Below, piece by piece: positions 7,611 through 15,044 of a stretch of DNA of 48,978 nucleotides. The stretch is from Candidatus Poribacteria bacterium (GTDB lineage Bacteria; Poribacteria; WGA-4E; WGA-3G), in contig VYCT01000307.1 of assembly GCA_009843785.1 (NCBI GenBank), positions 1-48,978 of the forward strand, read 5' to 3'. Position 1 is the first letter of the stretch. Each line of letters starts with the position of its first letter. The notes beneath the pieces were generated by a model. That model was not told where the DNA came from, did not search any database, and saw only the letters and a list, made by a program, of their open reading frames with translations. The position numbers were made by a program, and so were the translations under genes.

Positions 7611-8690
7611 ATGGAACAGGAACAAAAAAACGACTTACTTCTGCGCGCAGCGCGATGTCTGCCAGTGGAACGCGTACCCGTATGGATGATGCGGCAGGCG
7701 GGCAGGTCAGATCCGATTTATCGGCAGATTCGACAAGAATTGAACGTCCCTTTAGAACAACTCTTCCGAACCTGTCCCGCACCGATGTCAGACACTGATG
7801 TCGAATCGGCTGTCAAGATTTCGCTGCTCCCAAAACGGATCGGCGTTGATGCAATTATCGTCTATAAAGATATTCTCACCCCACTTGCACCCATGGGCGC
7901 GCATTTCCGGTTTGACCCAGGCCCCATTTTAAACCCACCGATTCGGACGCAAGCACAGATAAACGCACTCCAACCGGTCGATGACCCCCCCTCACAGTTA
8001 GCGTTCACAGGGAAAGTCATTCGTAAACTCCGAGAGACCCTGAACGGAGAACTACCGCTCATCGGTTTTGCTGGAGCCCCTTTGACCCTCGCATTTTTCC
8101 TGATTGCCGGGGAGAGCCCTATCAAACGCGGTACCGGCGTAACTGAAAAAGCAACCCCTGTATTCCAAATGATTGAAGAAGCCCCTGAACGCTTACATCG
8201 TTTACTAAGCAAATTGACGGAGATGACCGTTAATTATTTGAACTACCAAATTAGCGAAGGTGTCCAAGTTGTCCAGCTTTTCGAGTCCATCGCGGATGTC
8301 TTACCCAGACACATATATAAAGAGTTCGCATTTCCGTATCACCAACAAATTTTCGCTGAACTCAGCCCAGAGGCACCCGGAATACTTTTCGCAAAAGAGT
8401 GTAACCATCTCGATCTAATGCTCCAAAGTGGCGCAGGCGTACTGAGTGTCGGCAAATGTGTAGACCTCGGCAGAGCCAAAGCTGAGACGGATGGCACCGT
8501 CGCTTTTCAAGGGAACGTTGATAACGATATACTCCGGGACGGAACACCCGATGACATCACAGCCGCTGTCGAAACCTGCCTAAAACAGGGCGGAAAGACA
8601 GGACATATATTGAATTTGAGTCATGGACTTCACAGAGACACACCTTTTGAAAACGTTAAACATTTTGTAAATATCGCAAAAACACTTTAG
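7611..8690 (+). CDS. hemE: Uroporphyrinogen decarboxylase
   Basis: HemE removes four carboxyl groups from uroporphyrinogen III to give coproporphyrinogen III. The 359-residue length is normal. The active-site strand VWMMRQAGR (residues 24-32) supplies the conserved arginines, and the catalytic aspartate is Asp87 in YKDIL. QGNVD and the late NLSHGLHRDTPFENV segment are also present. The residues after RQAGR read SDPIYR instead of the common YLPEYR, a variation in a conserved stretch. GGGGTAA lies about 17 bases before the ATG. The gene is 16 bases upstream of the MBL-fold gene and heads a haem-related run of five same-strand genes. Confidence 0.92.
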   Translation: MEQEQKNDLLLRAARCLPVERVPVWMMRQAGRSDPIYRQIRQELNVPLEQLFRTCPAPMSDTDVESAVKISLLPKRIGVDAIIVYKDILTPLAPMGAHFRFDPGPILNPPIRTQAQINALQPVDDPPSQLAFTGKVIRKLRETLNGELPLIGFAGAPLTLAFFLIAGESPIKRGTGVTEKATPVFQMIEEAPERLHRLLSKLTEMTVNYLNYQISEGVQVVQLFESIADVLPRHIYKEFAFPYHQQIFAELSPEAPGILFAKECNHLDLMLQSGAGVLSVGKCVDLGRAKAETDGTVAFQGNVDNDILRDGTPDDITAAVETCLKQGGKTGHILNLSHGLHRDTPFENVKHFVNIAKTL

Positions 8691-8706
8691 GAATAGAACA
8701 AGAAAC

Positions 8707-10155
8707 ATGACAGAGAATCCTTTTGCACCACGACAATACGGACAACTCGTTAAAGTTACAGAGCGGGTGTATCTGTTTCGCAATATCGTCAACTCCTCTA
8801 TTATCATTGGAGATAACGGTGTAGCCGTAATTGATACGCAAGTAAACCAAATGATGGCACGACGACTCTACAACGCCATCCGTACTGTTACAGACAAGCC
8901 AATTCTGTATGCGATTAACACACACTATCACTGGGACCATACGAACGGAAACACTATTTTTCATCAGGTAGGCGCAACTGTCGTCGCACGCGAGATGACG
9001 AAAGACTTCATGGTCAATAGATCACCACGGCAAGAGGCTTTCCTCCGATCGCGGGGTTTCACACTCGGCGACCCACCCTTCCTCCCACAGCAGACATTCA
9101 CACACGAAACCGAACTCGATTTAGGCAATCAACCCTTACACCTCGTTCATTTAGGAAAGGCAGAAACAGACGATGCCACTGCTATCAGGATTCCCGCAGA
9201 AGAGTGTATCGTCTCTGGCGATACCGTTATGACAGGGAGTTTTCCGATCTTTGGGCAACCTGTTATGAATGAAGGGCTCATGGCGAACCACGATTGGATT
9301 CATACAATTAAAGAACTCCGAACATACACACCCAAATCTGTACTACCGGGACACGGGCCTTTAGCGCGAGATGCTGAAATAGATCTGTTACTCCGGATAG
9401 AGTCCTATTTTCTAACGGAAGTCCGAAAGCGCGTCGAACAAGGCATGTCTTTAGCCCAACTCCTCGCTGAGATGGAAGCTAACTTTCCTGACTGGATTCA
9501 GTCTATCGCCGAAGTGTGGGGAACACCCCGCTACGCGATTTTAAGGGTGTACCGCGGGTTGATTGACGACCCGGAACCGGGCTGGCAACACCTGAAACCT
9601 TCGGCTATTCCGGTTGCAGATACTGAAAAACTTTACCAAAAAACACACGCACTTGAAAAATTTGAAGCATACCGAGAAACCGCCGAAGAGGTCGCCGAGG
9701 GTAATGATTTCGGCTTAGCCATTGCTATCTTGAAAACCGCAACCGAAAAATTTTCTAATCTTCCAGACCCATGGACAGTATACGCAGATTTGCTCACGCA
9801 AGCGTCCCGCAGCGTGTCAAGCGTCCTTGAGAAAGGAGACTTCTTCGCCGAAGCGCAAAGAGCACTCAATACCGCACTTGAATTAGACCCTGATTACGCC
9901 CCCGCACACCTTTTACGCGGGTACAACCACATCCTCTCTGCTTACCGCAACGGTGATGAAACAAAAACAGGGTTGGCATCCATTTATCGGGCGCTTGTCA
10001 ACGGACTGCACGGCACACAACTCGCACAAGCATACTTTTCCATCGGACTCGCACATCGCACAAATGGAGATGAAACGTTGGCACGTCAAGCTTTCGCGAA
10101 GGCGATCGCTGCCGATCCTCGCTTCATGCCAGCACAATTAGCCAATATGGCGTAG
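8707..10155 (+). CDS. MBL-fold metallohydrolase with C-terminal TPR-like domain
   Basis: The 482-residue cytoplasmic protein begins with a metallo-beta-lactamase-fold domain (about 1-235). The zinc motif HxHxDH is at His73-His78 (THYHWDHTNGN), and further metal ligands are likely in GDT and in LPGHGP. A middle helical region (about 235-310) is followed by tetratricopeptide-like repeats, the last ending ARQAFAKAIAADPRFMPAQ. Architecture and motif recall SoxH-like or alkylsulfatase-like hydrolases, but the substrate is unknown. It lies within the haem run, 16 bases after hemE and 14 before hemH, so a link to porphyrin or haem handling is possible but unproven. No signal peptide is visible. Confidence 0.82.
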   Translation: MTENPFAPRQYGQLVKVTERVYLFRNIVNSSIIIGDNGVAVIDTQVNQMMARRLYNAIRTVTDKPILYAINTHYHWDHTNGNTIFHQVGATVVAREMTKDFMVNRSPRQEAFLRSRGFTLGDPPFLPQQTFTHETELDLGNQPLHLVHLGKAETDDATAIRIPAEECIVSGDTVMTGSFPIFGQPVMNEGLMANHDWIHTIKELRTYTPKSVLPGHGPLARDAEIDLLLRIESYFLTEVRKRVEQGMSLAQLLAEMEANFPDWIQSIAEVWGTPRYAILRVYRGLIDDPEPGWQHLKPSAIPVADTEKLYQKTHALEKFEAYRETAEEVAEGNDFGLAIAILKTATEKFSNLPDPWTVYADLLTQASRSVSSVLEKGDFFAEAQRALNTALELDPDYAPAHLLRGYNHILSAYRNGDETKTGLASIYRALVNGLHGTQLAQAYFSIGLAHRTNGDETLARQAFAKAIAADPRFMPAQLANMA

Positions 10156-10169
10156 GAGGCATATTAATA

Positions 10170-11126
10170 ATGAGATATGACAGTGTCTTACTCGTTGCAT
10201 TTGGGGGGCCCACACCCGGATGCTGTCAGAAATACGATAGCGACGCATGTCCCGGTGAAGCTTACTGTTTTGTTGAAGGAATCGCCGGGACTGCTGAATC
10301 CCAAAGAGAACGGGTAAAAGACATCTCAGCGCATTACATAAAATTAGGCGGATTTTCACCATTCAACGAATTGACTTTTAAACAAGCCGACGCTTTAGAA
10401 AACGCATTAAAAGCACGCAATCTTCCGCTGCCTGTTTATGCAGGATTCAGGCATTGGACACCTTATTTAAAAGAAGTCATCGCTGAAATGGCACAAAAAG
10501 GACACCGTAAAATACTCGGCATTATCATGGCACCCCACCAATCCAAAGTCAGTTGGGAGTGGTATCAACAAGCAGTGAAAAAAGGAATTAAGGCAGTGGA
10601 GGGTGAAAAACCGACGATTGACTATCTCGACCCGTGGTACACACACAAAGGCTATGTCGGGGCTATTGCTGAAATCATCAAAACCGCGTGTACCGACAAA
10701 TTAGAACGTGCGGAGCTGGTTTTCACAGCACACGCAATTCCACAAGCGGCGGCCGACACTTCACCCTATACACAACAGTTTGAAAAAAACGGTGCAGCAG
10801 TCGCCCAAGAGATTGGGAAAACTCGATTCGGCTTTGCATACCAAAGTGAAGTAGAAAACAGCCCTATCCCGTGGACACAGCCGGATATCAACGACTGGCT
10901 TAAAGCCCGAAAAGAAGAAGGCGTTGACACCGTTGTCGCCTCACCGATCGGTTTTCTTTGCGATCATGTTGAAGTACTCTACGACCTTGACATAGAGGCG
11001 GCTGAGACAGCGAAAGCGTGTGGTATTGATTTTATTCGGGCTGGAACTGTCGGGGCCCATCCCAAATTCATCAACATGTTAGCAGACTTCGTCTGTGAAA
11101 AATCGTCCATTTCTCAGATCCAGTAG
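10170..11126 (+). CDS. hemH: Ferrochelatase with N-terminal cysteine-rich insertion
   Basis: Ferrochelatase inserts Fe(II) into protoporphyrin IX or coproporphyrin III. Family markers in the 318 residues are LLVAFGGP, LGGFSPFNELT, FTAHAIP with metal-ligand His188, and SPIGFLCDHVEVLYDLD with Glu268. Between GGP and the CFVEGI helix lies a segment about ten residues longer than in common homologues. It holds four cysteines (18, 19, 27, 33), so a metal or redox role is possible. Known [2Fe-2S] ferrochelatases carry their ligands elsewhere, mostly near the C-terminus. A GGAGG precedes ATG 10170. The sequence cannot tell whether the pathway runs through protoporphyrin or coproporphyrin. Confidence 0.9.
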   Translation: MRYDSVLLVAFGGPTPGCCQKYDSDACPGEAYCFVEGIAGTAESQRERVKDISAHYIKLGGFSPFNELTFKQADALENALKARNLPLPVYAGFRHWTPYLKEVIAEMAQKGHRKILGIIMAPHQSKVSWEWYQQAVKKGIKAVEGEKPTIDYLDPWYTHKGYVGAIAEIIKTACTDKLERAELVFTAHAIPQAAADTSPYTQQFEKNGAAVAQEIGKTRFGFAYQSEVENSPIPWTQPDINDWLKARKEEGVDTVVASPIGFLCDHVEVLYDLDIEAAETAKACGIDFIRAGTVGAHPKFINMLADFVCEKSSISQIQ

Positions 11127-11173
11127 GTACCGGATTTTACGTGGAACCCTTGAAGACTTCAAAAACTTCTTCA

Positions 11174-11248
11174 GTCGCGTAGCGACGGTATGTTTATAGA
11201 AATACGTTGAAAAAACGATTTAGCCCCGTAGGGGCGGCATCTGTCTTC
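11174..11248 (+). repeat. Two copies of a GTA-loop hairpin repeat
   Basis: Copy 1 is GTCGC-GTA-GCGAC (11174-11186) followed by GGTATGTTTATAG. Copy 2 is GCCCC-GTA-GGGGC (11223-11235) followed by GGCATCTGTCTTC. The stems differ in sequence but both pair perfectly, the loops are identical and the flanks are related. They lie in the hemH-hemY gap, and the longer hemY ORF would translate through copy 2. Confidence 0.65.
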
Positions 11249-11260
11249 TTGAGGAGTGCA

Positions 11261-12703
11261 ATGTCTATGGAATCCCGCAATAGTAGACGTGCCATAGTTA
11301 TCGGCGGCGGCATCACAGGGTTAGCCGCGTCCTACCGCTTACAGCAAGAGGGAGTGCTTCGCAATATCCCGCTTGATGTTACGCTTCTTGAAGCGACTGG
11401 ACGCGTTGGCGGTGTTATCCAAACCGAACACCGAGACGGATTCCTCATTGAACACGGACCCGATGCCTTTATCTCTACAAAACCGGCGGCAAAGACCTTG
11501 TGTGAAGAACTCGATATCGCAGATCAATTCATAGGCACCAACCCAAAAGTCCGTCGGAGTTTTGTCGTCCGAAAAGGCACTCTGCACCCTGTCCCTGAAG
11601 GTTTTTACATGATGGCACCGGGGGCCCTGAAGCCGTTTCTAAAAACCCCGCTCTTCAGCTGGCGTGGTAAATTACGGATGGCATTGGATCTCTTTATCCC
11701 ACGCCGAGAAAGAGACATAGATGAAGCTGTAGCCCATTTCGTCAGACGCCGACTCGGGACAGAAGCCTTTACACGCATGGCGCAACCCATGATAGGCGGT
11801 ATCTATACCTCGGATGCCGAAAATTTGAGCCTAAAGGCGACCTTTCCAAGATTCTTGGAGATGGAAAAAACACACGGAAGTATTATCAAGGCACTCCGCG
11901 CACAAAAAAAACAGGCAACCGAAACCAGTCGAGATACCAGCGGCCCCCGTTATAGCCTTTTTCTGTCGTTTAAATCAGGAATGCAGACCTTAATTGATAC
12001 CCTTGTTGACATCTTATCCGAGAGTATTAGATTAAATACGCGTGTGGAGCATATCCAGCAAGATGTTGATGGGACAGGGTGGCGTGTCACGCTTTCCACT
12101 GGAGAAACCCTCAATTCGGAACTTCTCTGTATCGCACTCCCTGCGGTGCAAACAAGCGCGCTCGTCCAGCGGATATCAAATCCGCTCGCCACCAAACTCA
12201 ATGAAATTCCATACGCTTCTTCTGCAACGGTTAATTTAGCATTCCGTCGTACAGATATTATACACCCATTAGACGGCATGGGATTCGTTGTCCCTGCTAC
12301 GGAAAGCCTATCGCTGATCGGGTGCTCGTTCAGTAGCGTCAAATTTGAGAACCGCGCGCCAGAAGAACACGTCTTGTTACGTGCCTTTGTCGGTGAACCT
12401 ATCTCTAAAAACGCCGAAACCGACCTTATTCAATTGTGTCAGGCAGATTTAATGCCGCTGCTTGGCATCGAAAACGCGCCACTGTTCGCTACGGTTCGCA
12501 AACATACGCAGGCAATGGCGCAGTATCAAGTAGGGCACCAGGACGTTGTTGGTGATATAGAACGCCTCACGCGCGAATTACAAGGCCTCGCGCTTGCAGG
12601 AAATGGTTACCACGGTATAGGCATCCCTGACTGTATCCGAAGTGGGGAGACCGCAGCGATTTCACTCTTAGATGCTTTTTGTGAGGCAGCCCATGAATCT
12701 TAA
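11261..12703 (+). CDS. hemY: FAD-dependent protoporphyrinogen/coproporphyrinogen oxidase
   Basis: This oxygen-dependent flavoenzyme oxidises the porphyrinogen to porphyrin, next to ferrochelatase in the pathway. The 480-residue protein has the N-terminal Rossmann motif (AIVIGGGITGLAASYRL), the LLEATGRVGG segment, the substrate-domain HGPDAF, GIYTSDAENLSLKATFP, and the C-terminal FAD segment LALAGNGYHGIGIPDCIRSGE. I start at ATG 11261, which follows GAGGAG (11251-11256). A longer frame from TTG 11207 would add 18 residues that only translate the hairpin repeat. It overlaps the cytochrome gene by 11 bases. Whether the substrate is proto- or coproporphyrinogen is open. Confidence 0.9.
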   Translation: MSMESRNSRRAIVIGGGITGLAASYRLQQEGVLRNIPLDVTLLEATGRVGGVIQTEHRDGFLIEHGPDAFISTKPAAKTLCEELDIADQFIGTNPKVRRSFVVRKGTLHPVPEGFYMMAPGALKPFLKTPLFSWRGKLRMALDLFIPRRERDIDEAVAHFVRRRLGTEAFTRMAQPMIGGIYTSDAENLSLKATFPRFLEMEKTHGSIIKALRAQKKQATETSRDTSGPRYSLFLSFKSGMQTLIDTLVDILSESIRLNTRVEHIQQDVDGTGWRVTLSTGETLNSELLCIALPAVQTSALVQRISNPLATKLNEIPYASSATVNLAFRRTDIIHPLDGMGFVVPATESLSLIGCSFSSVKFENRAPEEHVLLRAFVGEPISKNAETDLIQLCQADLMPLLGIENAPLFATVRKHTQAMAQYQVGHQDVVGDIERLTRELQGLALAGNGYHGIGIPDCIRSGETAAISLLDAFCEAAHES

Positions 12704-13712
12704 GGTGGTGCGTTGGGATATTGTCGGTGTAAGTTTGGGATTGTTCGGATGCCTCTTAACTATAGTAACAGTTAACCTCACACTGCGTGCCGAAGACAAC
12801 GCACATCGCGTGACAGAGGCATATCAAGGATTTCAGGACGGGAAATGTAAAAGCTGCCACCCGGCTATCTGGAGAGAGTGGGAAAATTCGATGCACGCCA
12901 AGGCATGGGTGGATGAAATCTATCAGGCTGCCGCAAAGCAGGTCCCCGACAGGAAAACGAAATGCGACCAGTGCCACGCGCCCCAACCGATTCTCATCAC
13001 AGGTGTTGGAAAAATGCCGAAGCTGCGGGACAAACAACGAGAGGCTGGTGTTTCTTGTCTCGTCTGCCACCTCGACGCACACGGCGCGATGAACGGACCC
13101 CCAGCAAGCGCGGAAACCTATTTTCATGCTAACGTTACCAATCCTATCTATACCGAACCGACAGTGCTTTGCGGGACCTGTCACGGTCAACAAAGTGTTC
13201 CTGAGCATGACCAAGTTTCCAGTTTCCTAAAGAGCAAATTCGCCGAGGGTGATGCGAGTTGCGCGACATGTCACATGCCGGTTGTGACACGCTTACAAAG
13301 CACAACCAGCCATGAAAGCATCAAAGGCAGAAAGCATACCTGGCGCGGCAGTCGCAGCGTTGCACAACTCAAGCGTGCAGCAACCCTTCAACTTGGATAC
13401 GTAGATGGAAAAGCGGATGTCAAACTTCGGAGTCAGACCGGACATATCTTACCGGGGGGGACATTGCGCACGATCGTGCTTGAGGTGACAAGGCACGCAC
13501 CAGATGGCACGCAGCTTCAAAAGCAGCAAATCTCAATTTCTGCCAAGAACGAGAACCGACTGTTTCCAAACGAAAACAGGGCCTACGCTTTTGATATACC
13601 ATCCGCCACAACCGGCGACACAATTAAAGCCCGCTTAATATACCAGTTGACACCGGATACTCCCGAACCCAAGCGAATATTGATGGCAGAGAAAACGCAC
13701 ATAGTCCCATAA
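12693..13712 (+). CDS. Membrane-anchored pentahaem c-type cytochrome
   Basis: The 339-residue protein has one N-terminal membrane helix (about 9-31) and five CXXCH haem-c sites: CKSCH (52-56), CDQCH, CLVCH, CGTCH and CATCH. The spacing and the HPAIWREWENSMHAKAW segment resemble cytochrome c554-type multihaem proteins, which carry electrons in the periplasm. The last 110 residues have no haem site and look beta-rich. ATG 12693 lies inside the end of hemY, with GAGG a few bases upstream; an earlier ATG at 12672 is possible. Ending the haem run with a haem-rich protein suggests co-ordinated supply. The redox partner is unknown. Confidence 0.82.
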   Translation: MNLKVVRWDIVGVSLGLFGCLLTIVTVNLTLRAEDNAHRVTEAYQGFQDGKCKSCHPAIWREWENSMHAKAWVDEIYQAAAKQVPDRKTKCDQCHAPQPILITGVGKMPKLRDKQREAGVSCLVCHLDAHGAMNGPPASAETYFHANVTNPIYTEPTVLCGTCHGQQSVPEHDQVSSFLKSKFAEGDASCATCHMPVVTRLQSTTSHESIKGRKHTWRGSRSVAQLKRAATLQLGYVDGKADVKLRSQTGHILPGGTLRTIVLEVTRHAPDGTQLQKQQISISAKNENRLFPNENRAYAFDIPSATTGDTIKARLIYQLTPDTPEPKRILMAEKTHIVP

Positions 13713-13713
13713 C

Positions 13714-14454
13714 CTACGCATTCATATTCGGCAACGAATCAAAACCGAGCAAACGCTTTAGTGTCGGTGTCGCACGCGAAATAACTTCATCCGAAACCAG
13801 TTCCAGATGTGCCTGCTGTGGTTTCAAAATAGAACGACAGAAAAAGCCGAGTAACCCAACACGCGGTTCATTCGTTACATTTTTTGAGGAACCGTGCCAT
13901 ATCGCACCGTTAACAATTAGGACGGATCCCCGCGGTCCACAAATTTGCAACGCGTCGGTGTATTCAACACCCGCTTCAGGCAGTGCTTCAAGCCGTCCGT
14001 GGCTCCCCGGCACACAACGGGTGGCACCATTTTCAAGCGTCCAGTCATCTAAAAACCAAACGCTGTTGGCAACCAGTGGAAAACTCGGGCGCGGTGTCGG
14101 TAACGCAGATAGTGGATAATCGATATGGAGACCGGCATCCGGCGCACCCGGATAAAGCACATTCACCGTAAACGAACTCAATGTGCAATCGGCACCGAGT
14201 AGGTACGCCATCGCAGCGAGCATCTTCGGCTGTTGGATCGCATCTTCAAAAATCTCGCCTTTGTTAACAAGATTCCAGACGCGTTGCGCACTGTCGTTCG
14301 CGAGATACCTATGATTTTTACCGGCTGCTTGTTCCGCTGCAGCGAGTGCCAAAGCTCTTTCCCGAAGTTGTTCCGTTATATTGGAGGGTATCAGGCTTTC
14401 GAGCAGCAAAAAACCGTGTCGATCCAATTGCAATTTTTCAGATTCAGTTAACAT
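13714..14454 (-). CDS. Phytanoyl-CoA dioxygenase (PhyH) family protein
   Basis: PhyH proteins are Fe(II)/2-oxoglutarate oxygenases. The 246-residue protein carries the facial triad: His110-x-Asp112 in GLHIDYPL, and distal His187 in AIWHGSS, followed by the 2-oxoglutarate arginine at about Arg198 (NEPRVGLL). GATRCVPGSH is the usual strand before the distal ligand. The substrate is not predictable, because bacterial members act on many small molecules. The reverse-strand ATG at 14454 has GAGG upstream. It converges on the cytochrome gene with one base between the stop codons. A good reverse promoter lies at 14487-14515. Confidence 0.85.
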   Translation of the reverse strand: MLTESEKLQLDRHGFLLLESLIPSNITEQLRERALALAAAEQAAGKNHRYLANDSAQRVWNLVNKGEIFEDAIQQPKMLAAMAYLLGADCTLSSFTVNVLYPGAPDAGLHIDYPLSALPTPRPSFPLVANSVWFLDDWTLENGATRCVPGSHGRLEALPEAGVEYTDALQICGPRGSVLIVNGAIWHGSSKNVTNEPRVGLLGFFCRSILKPQQAHLELVSDEVISRATPTLKRLLGFDSLPNMNA

Positions 14455-14481
14455 AGGCTTTTCCTCAAATGCATTTTTTTC

Positions 14482-14515
14482 TTGACAGTTTAAATGTTTT
14501 CTGATAATATGTCAA
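14482..14515. promoter_or_regulatory. Overlapping face-to-face promoters
   Basis: Forward strand: TTGACA (14482-14487), 17 bases, TAATAT (14505-14510). Reverse strand: TTGACA (complement of 14510-14515), 17 bases, TAAACT (complement of 14487-14492). The two occupy the same 34 bases, so polymerase bound to one would block the other. The reverse promoter would serve PhyH and the forward one the giant surface gene. Confidence 0.6.
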
Positions 14516-14576
14516 ATAGATTGTTGATTTCTGATTAAACGCGTCAGAATTCTTCATCCAAAATTCAGTTTTTGGT

Positions 14577-14605
14577 TTGACATGTTTTGTTAATTGTGGT
14601 ATCAT
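14577..14605 (+). promoter_or_regulatory. Promoter of the giant surface-protein gene
   Basis: TTGACA (14577-14582) and TATCAT (14600-14605) are separated by exactly 17 bases. Transcription would start near 14612, leaving a leader of about 430 bases before the ATG at 15045. Confidence 0.7.
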
Positions 14606-14611
14606 ATATAA

Positions 14612-15044
14612 GCGGACTGCATTTTAATCGATGATATACCGATGCGGCGGGAATAAAATTGTACCGATTGCATAAAACATCACGCAACTGCAGGACGATG
14701 CTATTTACAGGTTTCGCACCTGTAATGCTAATCTCTCTGGCACGTAACGATTAAATGCTTGCTTAATTTTGCTACTTTTTGCTAAAATAATAGAAAAATT
14801 CCCGCAGAGTTGAACATGGAAGTTAGATGCCCGCTTTCCTTATGTTTTAACCTGTGCCTTAGGTTATACGAACCCTATCCTACGGCTACATCGGTATCGG
14901 GAAATTTTAATGCTCGTTGGTAAGATGTTAATTGGATGGGCAAACATCGTACCCCGGTCGTCTTTGTCGTATTCTCGCTTGCCCATCTAAGAAACTCAGT
15001 ACTTAGTCTCGCGAGCGCGCAGACTTAACGAGGAGGATGAGTTA
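14612..15044 (+). other. Long structured 5' leader without a gene
   Basis: No coding sequence is supported in this stretch. Hairpins seen are TTACAGGT-TTCGC-ACCTGTAA (14705-14725), an AACCT/AGGTT hairpin near 14850-14866, and a 9-bp long-range stem GATGGGCAA (14935-14943) with TTGCCCATC (14979-14987). AGGAGG sits at 15031-15036. I could not match it to a known riboswitch consensus; cis-regulation is an inference from length and structure. Confidence 0.5.

Noticed and set aside
8707-10155. Antibiotic-resistance beta-lactamase
   Set aside because: The protein lacks a signal peptide, has a TPR half and sits among haem genes; the MBL fold is shared by many hydrolases.
10215-10320. Frameshift in the hemH N-terminus; the +1 frame reads HPDAVR, as in common ferrochelatases
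   Set aside because: The main frame is continuous through CFVEGI and into SAHYIKLGGFSPFNE, while the other frame soon loses similarity and stops. Two compensating shifts would be needed.
11207-11260. 18-residue N-terminal extension of hemY
   Set aside because: It translates the GTA-loop repeat; GAGGAG points to ATG 11261.
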